Positions 1 to 12,285 of a stretch of DNA of 64,000 nt are shown piece after piece. Within the stretch, counting starts at the first letter, position 1; every line of letters starts with the position of its first letter. Both the position numbers and the translations under genes were made by a program. The notes below the pieces were generated by a model, which did no database searches, was not told the origin of the DNA, and worked only from the letters and a program-made list of their open reading frames with translations. This DNA comes from Brachionus rotundiformis (taxonomy: Eukaryota; Rotifera; Eurotatoria; Ploima; Brachionidae), in the NCBI GenBank assembly GCA_016802295.1, contig JAESIW010000199.1, forward strand, positions 334,095 through 398,094, read 5' to 3'.

Positions 1-89
1 TGTTGATAGTTTTACTTTATAAAAGCTCTTATGTTGGAGGGAGTATAATTTTTTGTAAAATAAAATATCAATTAAATTAAGCCATGAAT

Positions 90-345
90 TACACACTTTC
101 CAAACTGGTAGCCTGAGAAGGATTCTTGGGATACACTGGCCTGAAACATTTTAAAATAATGATCTTTACAGAAGAACGGAGTCGGAACCAATGAGTCAAT
201 GTATCAAGAACAAAAAACTGTGATGGTTTGGACATGTGTAGGACGAGCAGCAGTAACATGGAGGCCAGCAATCACAAAAGAGCTCACCGAAATGGGAATG
301 ACATGAGGAGAAGAATGATTTCTAATTGAAAAGTTCTGTCCAACC
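90..345 (+). mobile_element. Decayed non-LTR retrotransposon fragment
   Basis: One plus-strand frame from about 113 reads LRRILGIHWP, then (across stops) DLYRRT, IKNKKL and WFGHV. This order is typical of the end of LINE reverse-transcriptase ORFs (RRILxIxWPDxxSNxxLYxRT...RWFGHVxRM). The frame has at least four stops and no open continuation, so it is a relic. A longer open frame on the opposite strand is a shadow of it. The clade is not assigned. A protein-level search against LINE ORF2 libraries would settle it. Confidence 0.6.
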
Positions 346-360
346 TGTCTGGACGGACAC

Positions 361-1025
361 CTCGCTTACTATTTTTGATAAAAATTCTTTTTTGTTTTTA
401 AATGATATCTTGATTGTTCTAATTCGTCTGAGTATTTGTTGATCTTATCATTTAGATTGGTTTTATTTCATTTAGAAATACCATTAATAAATAATAATAA
501 GCCTTGAGGGAAAAATACTACCTGTAAGAGATATACTTATCTAGTACCATATCATTAATTTGATTTGGTAAGTGATATTGTCAGCTGACTAGATCAAGTC
601 ACATGTCATGCAAATAATTATAGTTTAGCATCTAAGTTAAATATATATATTTTTTTAAATGTAAATTTTTTTATTTGAAAACAAACGAAAATTTTTAATT
701 AATTAAATAATTACAATTTATAGAAAAAGAAAATTATATTTTATCCAAAAAAATATATAAATAAATTCTTTACTATATTAAAATACTTTAAATTTAAATA
801 ATACTTTTGCCAAATACAATTATAAATTTAACATAAATTGCTATCTTATCTTTAAATTATTAAAATAAACATTTAATATCAATCAATTAAAACTATTCTT
901 AATAAAATACTTTGATTTATACTATTGAGGTTTTATCAAACAAGAAATAATAATAAAAAAAGAAAAGAAAAATAGATAAAATAGAAACAAAACACAGTGT
1001 GCGTGTAGGGCTAATTTTACTAATT
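361..1025. other. AT-rich intergenic sequence
   Basis: Very AT-rich sequence with poly-A/T runs and no open frame that resembles a protein. It lies between the LINE relic and the 3' end of the bHLH gene, so it should contain that gene's 3' UTR. Confidence 0.6.
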
Positions 1026-3895
1026 TTATACAGTATAAAATGTTTTCTCAGACATTTGGTCATCATTATCCATGTTGGCACTACGCGAATAATTTTTGTA
1101 CAAAATGGTTAAATTATCATACTTGGATCCATTGAGCTGTTTTTTCTTATTTTCATGACATTTCCTAATGTGCCTAAGATAGGGCTCTAAAATTCTGTTC
1201 TCATCTACCAAGTTATGGTTAAATTTTCTCAAAGATGGGTGCAAAAATGTAACCAAGTCGCGGTTTTTTCTCTTGTTGGAAAACAAAGACGCGTACTCAG
1301 AGAATGTCTGAATATCATTGTCTTTTTTGATGACAATATCAGCGCCAAAAACCACGTCCAGCTTTATTTTTTGCACCGATCTGGGCCTAAACTCGGGATT
1401 TTTTATAACATTTTTGAGCAAATCGGAGTCTAACAAGGACTTGTCAAGACACCCGCTTAAATAAAAGTCATGCGATGAGTGCAAGATGAAAATAGACACC
1501 ATGTCATCTTTGTTATCAGTGTTGGCATCCTGTTTCGATTTGTCTTTGCTTGAGCTTTGATCTGTCACCAGTGGGTCCTCGGTTGAGGCATTTGTTGAAG
1601 AGAATCTTTCGATTAGATTTGACTTGAGCTTTTTAGCTGTTTGCTTGGTAGAAAACTGTGGCTTTGTTTCGGCCAACTTGGAGCTGGTCGTTGGTGCACT
1701 GCTTTCAACTTGGGCATTTTTGAGCTTTTTGCAACGCGTCTCGCTATCGGACATTTCCGAGTCCGACGAGTTTTCACTATTGGTTGAGATTGAGCTAGAA
1801 CGTGATGATGATTCAGAGCATGGCAACGAAAATTGAGCTGGCTCGCTAGACTGAGAATTGGTCACACCTGATTTGTCACTGTGTACACTGCTATCTAATA
1901 CATATTCGTAAATTTTTTTGTAATACTTTATAAAATTGGTACGCTTTTGGTCACTGTACAAGCTGAGAATATAGAGAATTTTTTTGATTAATTTTCTATT
2001 GTTAAATGGAAAGGAAAGTGGTCGCTTGGCGCCATCTGCGTCCTCGCCAGCCACATTGCTTTCTATAACAGACTTAATACTATCAGAACTGAGCTTCATT
2101 TTATTAAAATAGACTGCATGAAATTTACGAAGTATGTTTACGTAGAGCTCAATGTTAAAGATTATGCTCATTTTGTCGCTTTGTACCACTTGACCAATCT
2201 TGTTTATATTGGCTAGAACAGTGTTCTCTATCAAGTAGGACAAGTATTCAAGAGTTCCATTGAAAAAACCCTTAATGTAGCTGAGATTGGTGTCATTGGT
2301 AACAGTGTTGATTGGAACGAGATCGCTTGTGCTTGTCTCTGCGTCTTTTTTGGACTCTTGTGTTTCTTTGGGTTGTTTTCTGGTATCTGCCATGCTACTG
2401 TATTGGCCAATTAGTTCGTGCAAATGCTCCACATAGAGTATTGCTATGTCGACTATTTTTATTTTGTCCACTCGGGTATTGCCCTGATTGACCTGGTTGC
2501 GGAAATTTTCTGGTATTAGAGAGCATAACCGGTTTAAAGAGAAATTCATGCGGTCTCGCCGGGTTTTTTCCACTCGACGATGAGCGTAGGGATCCTTTAA
2601 ACAATTTTAATAACTAAATTTAATCAATTTGTCTGATTTATTTGTGGTTGGGTTTAAATTTGACCAAAAAGTCATTTAATTGTACCAATGGTTAAAATAA
2701 AAATTAACTTTTTCAATGTTTATTCTTATTAAAATTGTGTTTTAAAACAAATTAAAATTAAAAACAAAACATATTTTGCTTTTTCTTAATTATATTTTAT
2801 TTTACCAAAATTTAACTTCAATTGCTTTAATTAATGATACTTTAATAATCTAATTTCAAAGTGTTTTTAAATAATTATTTTCTTTTTTAAACTTTTGTAA
2901 TATTTTACATTATGGTAAAATATCTATTCATGATATAACAATATTGCAGTTTATTTTTTACCTTAATTTTTTATGAATAATATTTTTAATTTTTCAATAT
3001 TAAATGAAATAAATTGAGAAATAAATTTAATACATACATCACTTTAAATTTAAATAAATATTTTTTTTTAGAGGAATAATAATTTTATTTAAAAATTTAC
3101 TATCTATCGATTTTATCTATGATGGATGATAAATATAGGATATGATCGTAGCTATGATCTATAACACCATTCAGCGAATAATCAACTCACTTTTCCTCTC
3201 ATAAATCAAATATTTAAATTAATACTTATTAGTTCAAATAGTATGATAAGATTTTCACATAAGCAGATAATAGTGCTTATCTCGATAAAATTTATTCTCT
3301 AATTTTTAACAGAATCATTATTTTTACTTAATTGTATGCTAATATGTAGGTAAATATACTCACGAGTCTTCTATTAAATTCAAATAAAACAAAAATAAAC
3401 TTACCTTAAATTAAAATTTTTTATAAACCTATGTATAATGATAAAAGAATGATAGTCTATTTTTAAATTTATATTCACAAACAAATAGCTAGTTTATATT
3501 AAAAAATTTATTTTAATCTTTGATATTCCGATAAATCAAAATCGATCAAAAACTTGTTTAATCAGTCTTAAAATTAACAAAAAAATAAACATAAAAATAA
3601 AGTTAATTTTTACATAATTAAATTGAAATAATTGGCAATTTTTTCCCATTCAAAAGAAAAAATACCACAACTAATTAAATATTAGAGGTCAATAAATCTA
3701 TTCTTTAGCTATTAGAGAATCAGTCATTTGGAACACAAATTAACTTACCCTAATGGGTTTTTTTTTCATGCTGCTACGATACATTGGATCTGGGTTTCCT
3801 TGGCTATTTGAGCTGTCGTTTAAATCAATCAGACTGCTGGTTCCGCTATTCATCATTTGGTACTGACTACCTGATAGGGTTTCTGCTCCGTACAT
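1026..3895 (-). CDS. cwo: bHLH-Orange transcription factor, clockwork orange-like
   Basis: Probable E-box-binding repressor of the HES/HEY/DEC/CWO superfamily, acting in the nucleus. Two exons: 3749..3895 (ATG 3893-3895, in-frame stop just upstream) and 1026..2594, split by an 1,154-nt GT-AG intron; 571 residues. The phase-0 join gives PIRDPYAHRRVEKTRRDRMN at the start of the basic region, then helix 1, a loop and helix 2 to about residue 111. In Drosophila CWO the basic region is likewise preceded by DPxSHR and contains EKRRRDRMN. The HES-type proline is absent. Residues about 155-207 (GFFNGTLEYLSYLIE and following) look like a weak Orange domain. The middle is serine-rich and low in complexity. 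No C-terminal WRPW is present. Odd: the third residue of the basic core is Thr where relatives have Arg/Lys. Superfamily is sure; cwo orthology is likely but unproven. Confidence 0.75.
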
Positions 3896-6800
3896 ATTCC
3901 TTCGGTTCGATTGATTAGACAAATTTAATAAAATTTAGCATTTAAGCAATCTATTTAAATCTCTAAATATTTTATTAAATAAATATAAAAAAATAAAATT
4001 AAAAAAAAAAGTAAAACATTTTTCGATAACTTGATCAAACAAATCTAGAAATAAATAACAAAAATCAAATATTAGCTTTTTATTTTTTGGCTTAAGATTT
4101 TTGCCTCCCTCCATTACGATCATAATTCTTGTGGTTGGTGTCAAAATATAAAGATATAATTTCTTTCTATTTTATTTTTGGGCCAATTTAAGAAACTCGA
4201 AAACAACTCAAACAAAGCAGCCTTTTTCAAAATAATTTATTATAATTTTAAACAAGATTTTAAATTATTTTAACCAAATAATATATTCCCATTGGCAAAT
4301 GGAGAATTTTTGCTCAAGCAAAAATATTTATCTCACGTGCTATCTTTCCATTAGGTATTCAACTCATCTTAGATCTTATTCAACTTGATTAGTCTTAGAT
4401 CTCTAAATTTTTCTTTTCATTTTAGTTTTTATCTTAAAAAGCCAATCAACTCTAGATACAATTAACCTAATCGAGTTTAGATATTATACGATTAATTATT
4501 TTTCCAGATGAATAATTATTTTAAAAACACTGGTTGCTCACCATATTGAATTACTAACTCTAATGCCTTATGTGTTCCAAATGTTCGAGTTTTGACTATT
4601 TGCTTGCAAGCCTGACAAATTTAAGACAAACTCGGACACATCGTACTTTGTTTTCTCAAGTCGAATAAACAAACATAAAAGCAACAAGCAATTAAATAAA
4701 TTGTTTTATTGATAATGTATTAAAAAAAAAGAGAAACAGAATAAATTGAAATGGGTTATTATGCTTGAAACGTGATACCTTAGAGAGAGAGAAAATTCAT
4801 TTCTCTTGCTGAAACAAATGTTTCATGAAAAAAAAAGTTGAATTTTAATGAAAAGCATTAACCTTTATTTTCATAATTTCGATTAAAAATTATCACGTTT
4901 TTTATTCTTTTGCTTTCTACTAAGGCTTGTGTATACTCCTGAACAAATATCCACCTATGTTCTCAGCGGCGAGTGTACTCAAATCACGTGAGAGTATATT
5001 TTATGAATTATATCGATTTGGCTTCTTGTATGAGAAGACACAAAAGCTTCAGCAGTTATTGAAATACTCTAGACTCACTCTTTAAGGAAAGACATAATTT
5101 AAAATTATAATTTTCGTAAAAACATATGAAACTAAGCACGACATGTTAACCATGTGAATTTATGCTAAATTAGAACTATGATTTAAAATTAACGCACAAA
5201 TAGCCGGACTATTTATTTAGTTCATGTGGCACCTATTTATTTTTTTTTTTGATATCTTAACTTAAAATAATATTTGAAAAATTTAAATCTTTTGTACAGA
5301 TTGATAAGAAAATACATTATAATTACATTTGACACTCAATTGAAAAATTGGAAAAAAATGAAGCTCATTTTGTCAATCAACAAAACGTGAACAACAATGT
5401 AGATATAGACCATTAGTCTTTAATTAAAACAATTTGATAATTTGACTTTCTAGCCACTCTGGTTCGTTCAAAATCATTTTATGTGCCAATTTCATTGGTA
5501 AATTGTAACTTTAAAAATTTCGTTTCGCTTCTGTATATGTGACCTCTAAATCGTACAACCTGAAATAGTTTTAATACAAAATAAGAACATGAAGGCTTAA
5601 AAGAAGGCGCCATTATTCGGAGATACCATGGAGACTTTCCTAAATTATAATAAAAAAACAAATACTTAAATTTAAGTCTTGATTTTTTTGAATTTTGTAT
5701 AAGCCATTTTTGTATTATCGTGTATTAAGGAATGTTTTCGGGGTTGCATGTATCACAATATAAAAAAGAGGATCAACGAATAATAAAATGAAAATTAATT
5801 TTTGCCTAAATAGACAGGCCAATCAACCGATTTTAAATAGCTTACAGCTTTTTAATTTAATTTTCTTGAATTGGTAGTATTAAGAATAAATGATTAATTC
5901 ATTTTATCCTTTTATAATTTTATTTTTGATTTCTAAGTTCTCATTTAAATATTGTAAGTGAGACCAACTGTTTCAAAAAAAAAAAAATCATCTGCTAAAA
6001 TTATTTTAAGTAGTAAAAGTAGAGAGTTTAGATTAGCTGTATTGGATAGATTTCTTTTACAATTCAAGATTAAATGCGATTTTTATACTATTCAGTTAAA
6101 TGAAATGCTTTGATTCAGAAATAAAACTTCGTTGATTTTTCGAGCAAATTACTATTTACTCTTACATTACTTTAGAGTACAGTATGCAGTTCCTCAAACT
6201 GAATTTGATCCAAAGAATTGTCAGATATTGATGAAAAAGACTATTTACAATTTACTAAGCTCAATAAAAAATGAAAAAGAAAGATAATAAAGAGTTTTCT
6301 TTTTGAGAGACAAAAATATAGTTTAACTGAACCAAAATAAATTCGATTCAAAGTTTATTAAGAACTTTAGATTAAAAAATAAACAAAATTAGTGTAATTT
6401 TTTTATTCTAAAATAAATTGACTTTCTTGTAGTTTGTAACAATCAATCCAAAATGATTTAAGGAGTTATTGGAATCATCAGGTTTATAAAAAAATAATTA
6501 TAAAAATCAACCTCTTTGAAATTTGATTATACTCAAGTCCCATAATTAAAAAATAAGTATTTTTGTTAAAATAGCTCCAAAAAGCTTTTTTGGACAATAG
6601 ATCAATTTTTTCATCATTAGTATACTCTTGATCTTATTACCATGTCAAACTATTAGTCCAAATTAGTTCGAATGTATTTTTCTTCTCTTAATCAAATATT
6701 TAACAATTCTATTAAAAATCGTCAGTAACCATATTTTGAAACTAATTAAACAAAGAGTATTCGTGTTGGTTGGAAATTATCATAATTGAAAATGGGTCAC

Positions 6801-7267
6801 TTGAAATATTAAATAAAAAAGATAAGAAATATTTTAAATTGTAATTATCTTATTGAGTATAGTCGAATTTCATGAAAAAACTTTTAACTAGATTGAACTT
6901 AAATTTAATTCAACTTGAACTCTTGTTGTAAACGTTTTTGTTCAGTTTGTATTTTTGCCTTAATTTAATTATTTATCCTATTTACTTTCATATACATTTA
7001 CTTTATTCAAGTGTTATGATTCCTAAACACAAACTTCAAACTATTAAGAACTTGTAGACAAATTTTATCTGTTTTTTCATAAAAATAAAATAATTTATTA
7101 CAAAATAGACCTCTAATAACATTATTTGAACTAATTTTAATAAATTTTAATAAAATAAATCTCACGAAAAGTCACACTATTTGGCAAATATTACTTAATA
7201 TGATTTAATGATCGGAATTTTATACCCAAGTGAAATAGCACACGCTTAGATAGCTCACTACTTGACA
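3896..7267. other. Long AT-rich gap upstream of the bHLH gene and FAM151 gene
   Basis: This 3.4-kb gap lies between two divergent genes and should hold both promoters and 5' UTRs. I see no convincing gene. A 60-codon minus-strand open frame at 5479-5661 follows an acceptor-like ttatttag and contains FRGHIYRSETKFLKLQF, but it matches nothing I know. Poly-purine and poly-T runs are common. Confidence 0.5.
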
Positions 7268-8145
7268 ATGCTTGATTTCTTCCAAGTCGAAGACGCTTCA
7301 TTGATAACATGGTCTCACGCCGTAAACAATAAAAAAAAACTCTTCGAATCATTAAAAAGTAGCTATTTTATGATGCATGAATATTAACCTTTTTTTGTAA
7401 TAAAAATTTAATGTTAGGTGAGTGTAATTTTATCGAGGCAGACATTATTTATGACATAGATAAGCACGATGAGCCCATAATGGCCCATCCACCTGACGAT
7501 CATAGTGATTTGACTTTTAGCTTGTTTATCCAAATGGCAAAAAATTGCGCCAAAGGACTCAAACTTGACTTCAAGTGCCAGCAGTCTATCAAGCCTTGCT
7601 TGGACTATTTGAAAAAAGTAGACCTCAATGTCCCAGTTATACTCAATGCAGACATTTTTCAGGGCGATAGCTCGCCCATTGCAAAAATAGACCCTGACTA
7701 TTTTGTGCACACATGTATCACTGAGTATCCGAGAGGAATACTCTCGCTTGGCTGGACCACTGTGCCGTGCTCACATGCAGCCTACACATGGGAAAACGTG
7801 CGACAGGCAGCTGATCTTTGTCAACAATTCAACCTGAAACATGTTCATTTTGCCATTAGACTAGCATGGTCACTGAGATCTATTGAACAACTGCTGCATT
7901 TGCATCGGTCAACCAACTGCTCGTTCACCGTTTGGTCTCATCCCGGTGACAAATTGACCTCTTTGGAGACTTTGCTACTATTTAGACACTTTTTTGACAA
8001 TAAAGTCCTATTCTACGATTTACCTGGTGAGCTCATAGCCTACCTGAACATGAACAAAGACCAATTTAGAACTATTTTGCTTGAGTCAAGTGACCATTTG
8101 ATAAGGTCTATTTTTTTAGACAAAAAATATACTTTGAAAGAATAA
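7268..8145 (+). CDS. FAM151: FAM151/menorin family protein
   Basis: Member of the FAM151 (menorin, DUF2181) family, related in fold to glycerophosphodiester phosphodiesterases. C. elegans MNR-1 guides dendrite branching and the mammalian paralogues are poorly understood. Two exons, 7268..7358 and 7418..8145, with a 59-nt intron; 272 residues, the size of human FAM151B. Family blocks in order: ITWSHAVN (13-20), IEAD (36-39), IMAHPP (51-56), GLKLDFK (77-83), LSLGWTT (139-145). The His, Glu/Asp and Lys of these blocks correspond to the phosphodiesterase-like active-site positions. The ATG at 7268 has an in-frame stop 19 nt upstream. No signal peptide or membrane helix, so it looks like the B-type, cytosolic form. 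The fucosyltransferase-like gene follows on the same strand 1.6 kb downstream. Confidence 0.88.
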
Positions 8146-9340
8146 TATTTTTATCTTTTTTTTTTTTTATTTTATTAATAGAAAATTATTTTTTTAATCA
8201 CAAAGGCTTTGTCTCGCCATGAATTTTGATGCCTTCAAGCCTAATTTAAAATTAGATCTTGAAAATAAAAAAGACTTAATGGAATAAACTAAACTTATTC
8301 CCATATTTGAATATAGGTCGAGTTAGTTTAAGAATATATCTCACTAATTAATAATCAACGACGACCAGATTTGGCTTAAAAGATTTTAAATCTTTAGGCA
8401 AAATTTTTTTTCCTAAATAAACTTATTTTTGCCATGGATCGGAAGTGGAATTTTTTACTCTTTGAGTTTAAAAAAGTAAGCTTTGAAAATTAGATATGAA
8501 ACAAAGATAAATTTGTAAGGAAATAGTATGGAAAAAGTTCCGGTCAAATGGCCTATGAATTGGTCTTTAAATTTTAAGTTGATTGGTAAAGCTTATTTTA
8601 CATTTTTGATGCGAAAAAAGATCTTTTTACTTTTACTTTTTAAGATTTTTTTGCTTTTTAAAAAAATTAAAATGAATTATAAGATAATAAGTGATACATA
8701 ATGATTTAATGTTTGAAAAAAATATTAGCTTAAATTAAACTAATTCTACTTAACAAAATAAATTGAACATAAACAAATTTTTATTATCATTATATGATAA
8801 ATGAGCTTGATTTCAGAAGAGTCTGCACAATGCTGCATCAATCTGATTAGAATAATTATTTGGAATTTTTAACCACAATTAATGACAAATTCTTTATATA
8901 TTTAAATTAAGTTTTTTTTTTGCTTTTTGTTTTTTCTAATTACAAAAATTTAATTATTTTCTTAAACAACTAAGTATAAAAAAATATTTTCGAATCATCT
9001 CTGCAAGCTATTTCTTGATTATCTTTTGGATAATTAAGTTTACCTGAAATCTTAGTCAAATCATAGAATACTAAGTTAAAATATAAACTATTATACTTTC
9101 TCTAGAATAACAAATAAATTATTAAATTTATTTTAAATGATTATTTTTTAAGAAATTGAAATAATTATGGAAAATTTTATTTTATATTTACTAAACGCTT
9201 GATTAAACTGAAAACAACTCTCTTTTATTAAATCGAAAATTTAATTCTGAAAAGAATAAATATGCAACTTTTTTTTTTTTATTACAGATAAAACATTTTT
9301 TGATTAAGAAAAGATACCATTATGGCAAACTCTTTTCTGA
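8146..9340. other. AT-rich intergenic sequence
   Basis: Spacer between the FAM151 gene and the duplicated 280-bp element. It contains long T runs just after the stop codon and scattered polyadenylation-like AATAAA words. No coding signal was seen on either strand. Confidence 0.55.
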
Positions 9341-9621
9341 AAATTAGACATTTTTTATTTAGATTTATATGAAAAAAATGAAAATAATTGATAATTTTTT
9401 AATAATTAACTTTATTGCCATTCATGTGAATTTAAAATCAGCTATTCATCTAAACCAGCTATTCTTCAGTCTTGTCTAATCTGCAATTAGTTTTAATATT
9501 TATCTAACTTTAATTATTTCCGCTAGAAAAACCTTGTTAATTTATGTATAGCTGCAAAAATTTCATCATAATAGCCCACATATACTTTCAACACTTATTA
9601 AAATTAAATTTAAAATTTAAT
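9341..9621 (+). repeat. Promoter-proximal duplicated element, copy A
   Basis: A stretch of about 281 bp recurs in the same orientation at 11885-12164 with about eight differences by eye (~97% identity). It ends 104 bp before the ATG of the fucosyltransferase-like gene. The shared block runs from AAATTAGACATTTTTTATTT to the AT-rich AAATTTAAAATTTAAT end. No coding potential, terminal inverted repeat or target-site duplication is evident. Confidence 0.85.
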
Positions 9622-9725
9622 TGGATGGATTTTTGAAATTATCAACTTTATTTAATTCTTTATCTCTTACTTGACAAGAACAAAATTGCTTCATAAAAAA
9701 AAAAAAAATAATTAAAATTAAAAAT

Positions 9726-10862
9726 ATGTCTAAGTTTTTTTTACTCATTTACAACAATAGAATAAGGATCAAAAATGTTATCTTAATAATATTATATATA
9801 CTTATTTTTATACTGCTAATAGAGGTTATTAAAGTCAATTTAACCACTAATTATTATACTTCAGAAAAATTTATCCAGTTCGAATGTGACGAAAATGATG
9901 TGTGTGGCGGATGGGCGGACAGACTCAAAGGGCTTTTGTCCACATTTGCTTTTTCATTGATTACCAAGCGACAATTTCTGATCAAAATGACCAAAAATTG
10001 TGATCTAAAAAGTGTCCTAGAGCCTAATGAGATCAATTGGGACTACCAATCAATTTCCTTAAGTCGAGTCAAGTCCAAAAAAGTTCTCCAGTACGCTTGG
10101 AACTATAGATTAAATGACCAGTTCAAAACTGATAAAAAAATTTTATCTCATGAAGCTAATCAGACTTTGTTAATCATAAAATCAGGCTTCATGTTTTCAG
10201 ATGCTTTGTCTGAGAACCCAAATTTAAAAAAGCTTATAGAAAAACTTGGATATAATCAATCAGAATTTAAAATTGCTTATTTAATTAAAAAATGGTACAA
10301 AAAATTATTCAAATTGAATAATCGTTTGGAAAAAAAACTAAATCTATTTCTAAAAAAGCTAAAGCCTAAGCAAAATTCAAAGATTATATGTGCTCAGGTG
10401 AGATTAGGTGATCCAGGACATGTTGGACAAACGAATGCAAATGCATCTATGGACTTTTGGTATTTTATTAATGAGAAGTTTATAAAATCAAACAATTCCA
10501 ATCAGTATTCCATTTACATTACGTCAGACACCGAACACGTCAAAGAAGAAGGTAGGAAATTTTTCGCTGGTCACAATTTGCTTTACAACCAAAATTCAAG
10601 TGTGCATGTGGAAAATAAACAAAATGGGTGCCAAGGCTTAGAGAATGCTATATTTGATTTTCATTTAATGCAGTATTGTGACATTGGAGTAGTCAGCCAT
10701 TCTGGTTTCGGTATTTTATCCATGTGGAATCGACCAGAGCCTTTCAAAGACTTATATGTCTATACCAAAAAAGACCAAAAAAAATTCAAAAATGATTACT
10801 GGAACAGAAAAAATTTAACATTTCTAAAATATTCCAATCTTTCGGATATTTATTTTATTTAA
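9726..10862 (+). CDS. Fucosyltransferase-like type II membrane protein
   Basis: Single-exon gene, 378 residues. A short basic N-terminus is followed by one hydrophobic helix (about 17-35), the layout of a Golgi type II glycosyltransferase. The luminal part starts with CGGWADRLKG (60-69), which resembles the GGxGDRLxG nucleotide-sugar block of GT-B fucosyltransferase-like enzymes. Later come CAQVRLGD (222-229, similar to the HxRxGD loop of alpha-1,2/1,6-fucosyltransferases), YITSDTE (264-270) and CDIGVVSHSGFG (318-329, acceptor/donor-site-like). Several N-glycosylation sequons are present. Inference: it transfers a sugar, possibly fucose, to glycans; substrate unknown. It could belong to a poorly described invertebrate GT family. 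AATAAA at about 10887 is a plausible polyadenylation signal. A duplicated 280-bp element precedes it. Confidence 0.65.
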   Translation: MSKFFLLIYNNRIRIKNVILIILYILIFILLIEVIKVNLTTNYYTSEKFIQFECDENDVCGGWADRLKGLLSTFAFSLITKRQFLIKMTKNCDLKSVLEPNEINWDYQSISLSRVKSKKVLQYAWNYRLNDQFKTDKKILSHEANQTLLIIKSGFMFSDALSENPNLKKLIEKLGYNQSEFKIAYLIKKWYKKLFKLNNRLEKKLNLFLKKLKPKQNSKIICAQVRLGDPGHVGQTNANASMDFWYFINEKFIKSNNSNQYSIYITSDTEHVKEEGRKFFAGHNLLYNQNSSVHVENKQNGCQGLENAIFDFHLMQYCDIGVVSHSGFGILSMWNRPEPFKDLYVYTKKDQKKFKNDYWNRKNLTFLKYSNLSDIYFI

Positions 10863-11531
10863 TTATTATTTTATTGTTATTATTGAAATAAATTGAATGA
10901 ATAAATGATATTTTAAAAAATTTGCTTCCATATTTTGGTACAATAAAAAAAGCTTTAGCATAGTTTTGATGATAAAAATTAAGTTAAAACTTTGCCATTC
11001 TGGCAACCAAAATGGCTTGCTATTTCAAAACTAATTGAATAATAAACCTTTTTTATCTATAATTAAAGAAATTAAACTATCAAGTCAAATGATAGTTTTA
11101 TCAGTTAATATGGTCACAAAATTTAAAATAATTAATTAGCTAGAGATAGCGAAAATAAAATTGCAGTTCAAAAATGTATTAAAATTTGGAAATTCGGTCT
11201 AATTTACCAACACTAAAACAAAACTTTTAAATAGGTGGAATAGAAATTTGGTTATGTGTTTTTGGTCTTCTATTTAGTCTTGAACGGATATGAGCCTTCA
11301 AAAATTTTAATTTATTAAAGAGATCTGCTTAATAAATTTATTTTAATTATCTTTTTTTCAACGACCATTGGCTACATCTGTAGTTTCGCGTAGTTTAATA
11401 GTGAAATTTTTAATAAAGAATAAAAAGGATGACTAGAGTGACCATAATTTTGCATTCAGGAATTATATGGTGTAAACACGATGAATTTATTTATCTAAAA
11501 TTTTAAAATTTTTAATGAAGCAGATTTATCT
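10863..11531. other. AT-rich intergenic sequence
   Basis: 3' flank of the fucosyltransferase-like gene with AATAAA-like words. Nothing coding was seen. Confidence 0.55.
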
Positions 11532-11645
11532 AATGTCTATTCAAATATTTTGTGTAAATTAGCCACTAACAGATGTATCTTTCACTTTGAAAGCTTTTAG
11601 TTAAGACTTCTGGTAAAAGTCGGTTGGCTTGTGGTTCCAAGCTTT
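11532..11645 (-). repeat. Diverged inverted copy of the dispersed 146-bp repeat family
   Basis: Read on the minus strand, this stretch aligns to 20,98x-21,09x. Shared blocks include GCTTGGAACCACAAGCCAAC, the AAGTCTTAACT core, and TTAGCCACTA with its neighbours. It is clearly older than the two near-identical plus-oriented copies at 20901 and 27807, with many substitutions and a truncation at the GCTTGG end. No coding content. Confidence 0.6.
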
Positions 11646-11884
11646 TTGTAACATCATCAATTAGATAACTCTTAAGTGAATCATTTAATAAATTATTTTG
11701 TAATAACCAAAAATTTTAAGACCAATTTGCTAATTACAATCAAATTTGTAATTAGGTTTGCTTTTAGATGTAAATTTAAAATTAATTTTTCTTCATAATA
11801 ACATATTATTCAAATAGAATATATCTAGACAAATATTAAAATTATTATCTAAAAACGAAATTAGAAATAATCTCTTTTTTTCTA

Positions 11885-12164
11885 AAATTAGACATTTTTT
11901 ATTTAGATTTATTTGAAAAAATGTAAATAATTGATAATTTTTCAATAATTAACTTTATTGCCATTCATGTGAATTTAAAATCAGCTATTCATCTAAACCA
12001 GCTATTCTTCAGTCTTGTCTAATCTGCAATTAGTTTTAATATTTATCCAACTTTAATTATTTCCTCTAGAAAAACCTTGTTAATTTATGTATAGCTTCAA
12101 AAATTTCATCATAATAGCCCACATCTACTTTCAACACTTATTAAAATTAAATTTAAAATTTAAT
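11885..12164 (+). repeat. Promoter-proximal duplicated element, copy B
   Basis: Same-orientation copy of 9341-9621, with one length difference in an A run and about seven substitutions. It ends 121 bp before the AGMO start codon, almost the same distance as copy A from its gene. The sequences on either side of the two copies do not match, so the duplicated block is limited to this interval. Confidence 0.85.
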
Positions 12165-12285
12165 GTTTATAGTTGTTAAGAAGCTTAGACCTAATTATCA
12201 ATGATGTCAAAAAATTATGCTCATTTATGTTATATATTTTCTTGAAAAATTAAAATTTTTAAAAAAATTTAATCAAATAAAAAAA

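Noticed and set aside
89..271. 60-codon minus-strand open frame near the left edge
   Set aside because: It is the antisense shadow of the plus-strand LINE relic, whose protein blocks are recognisable.
5479..5661. 60-codon minus-strand open frame with an acceptor-like site upstream
   Set aside because: No family resemblance, no partner exon found within 2 kb, and frames of this length are expected by chance in 3.4 kb; mentioned only within the intergenic entry.
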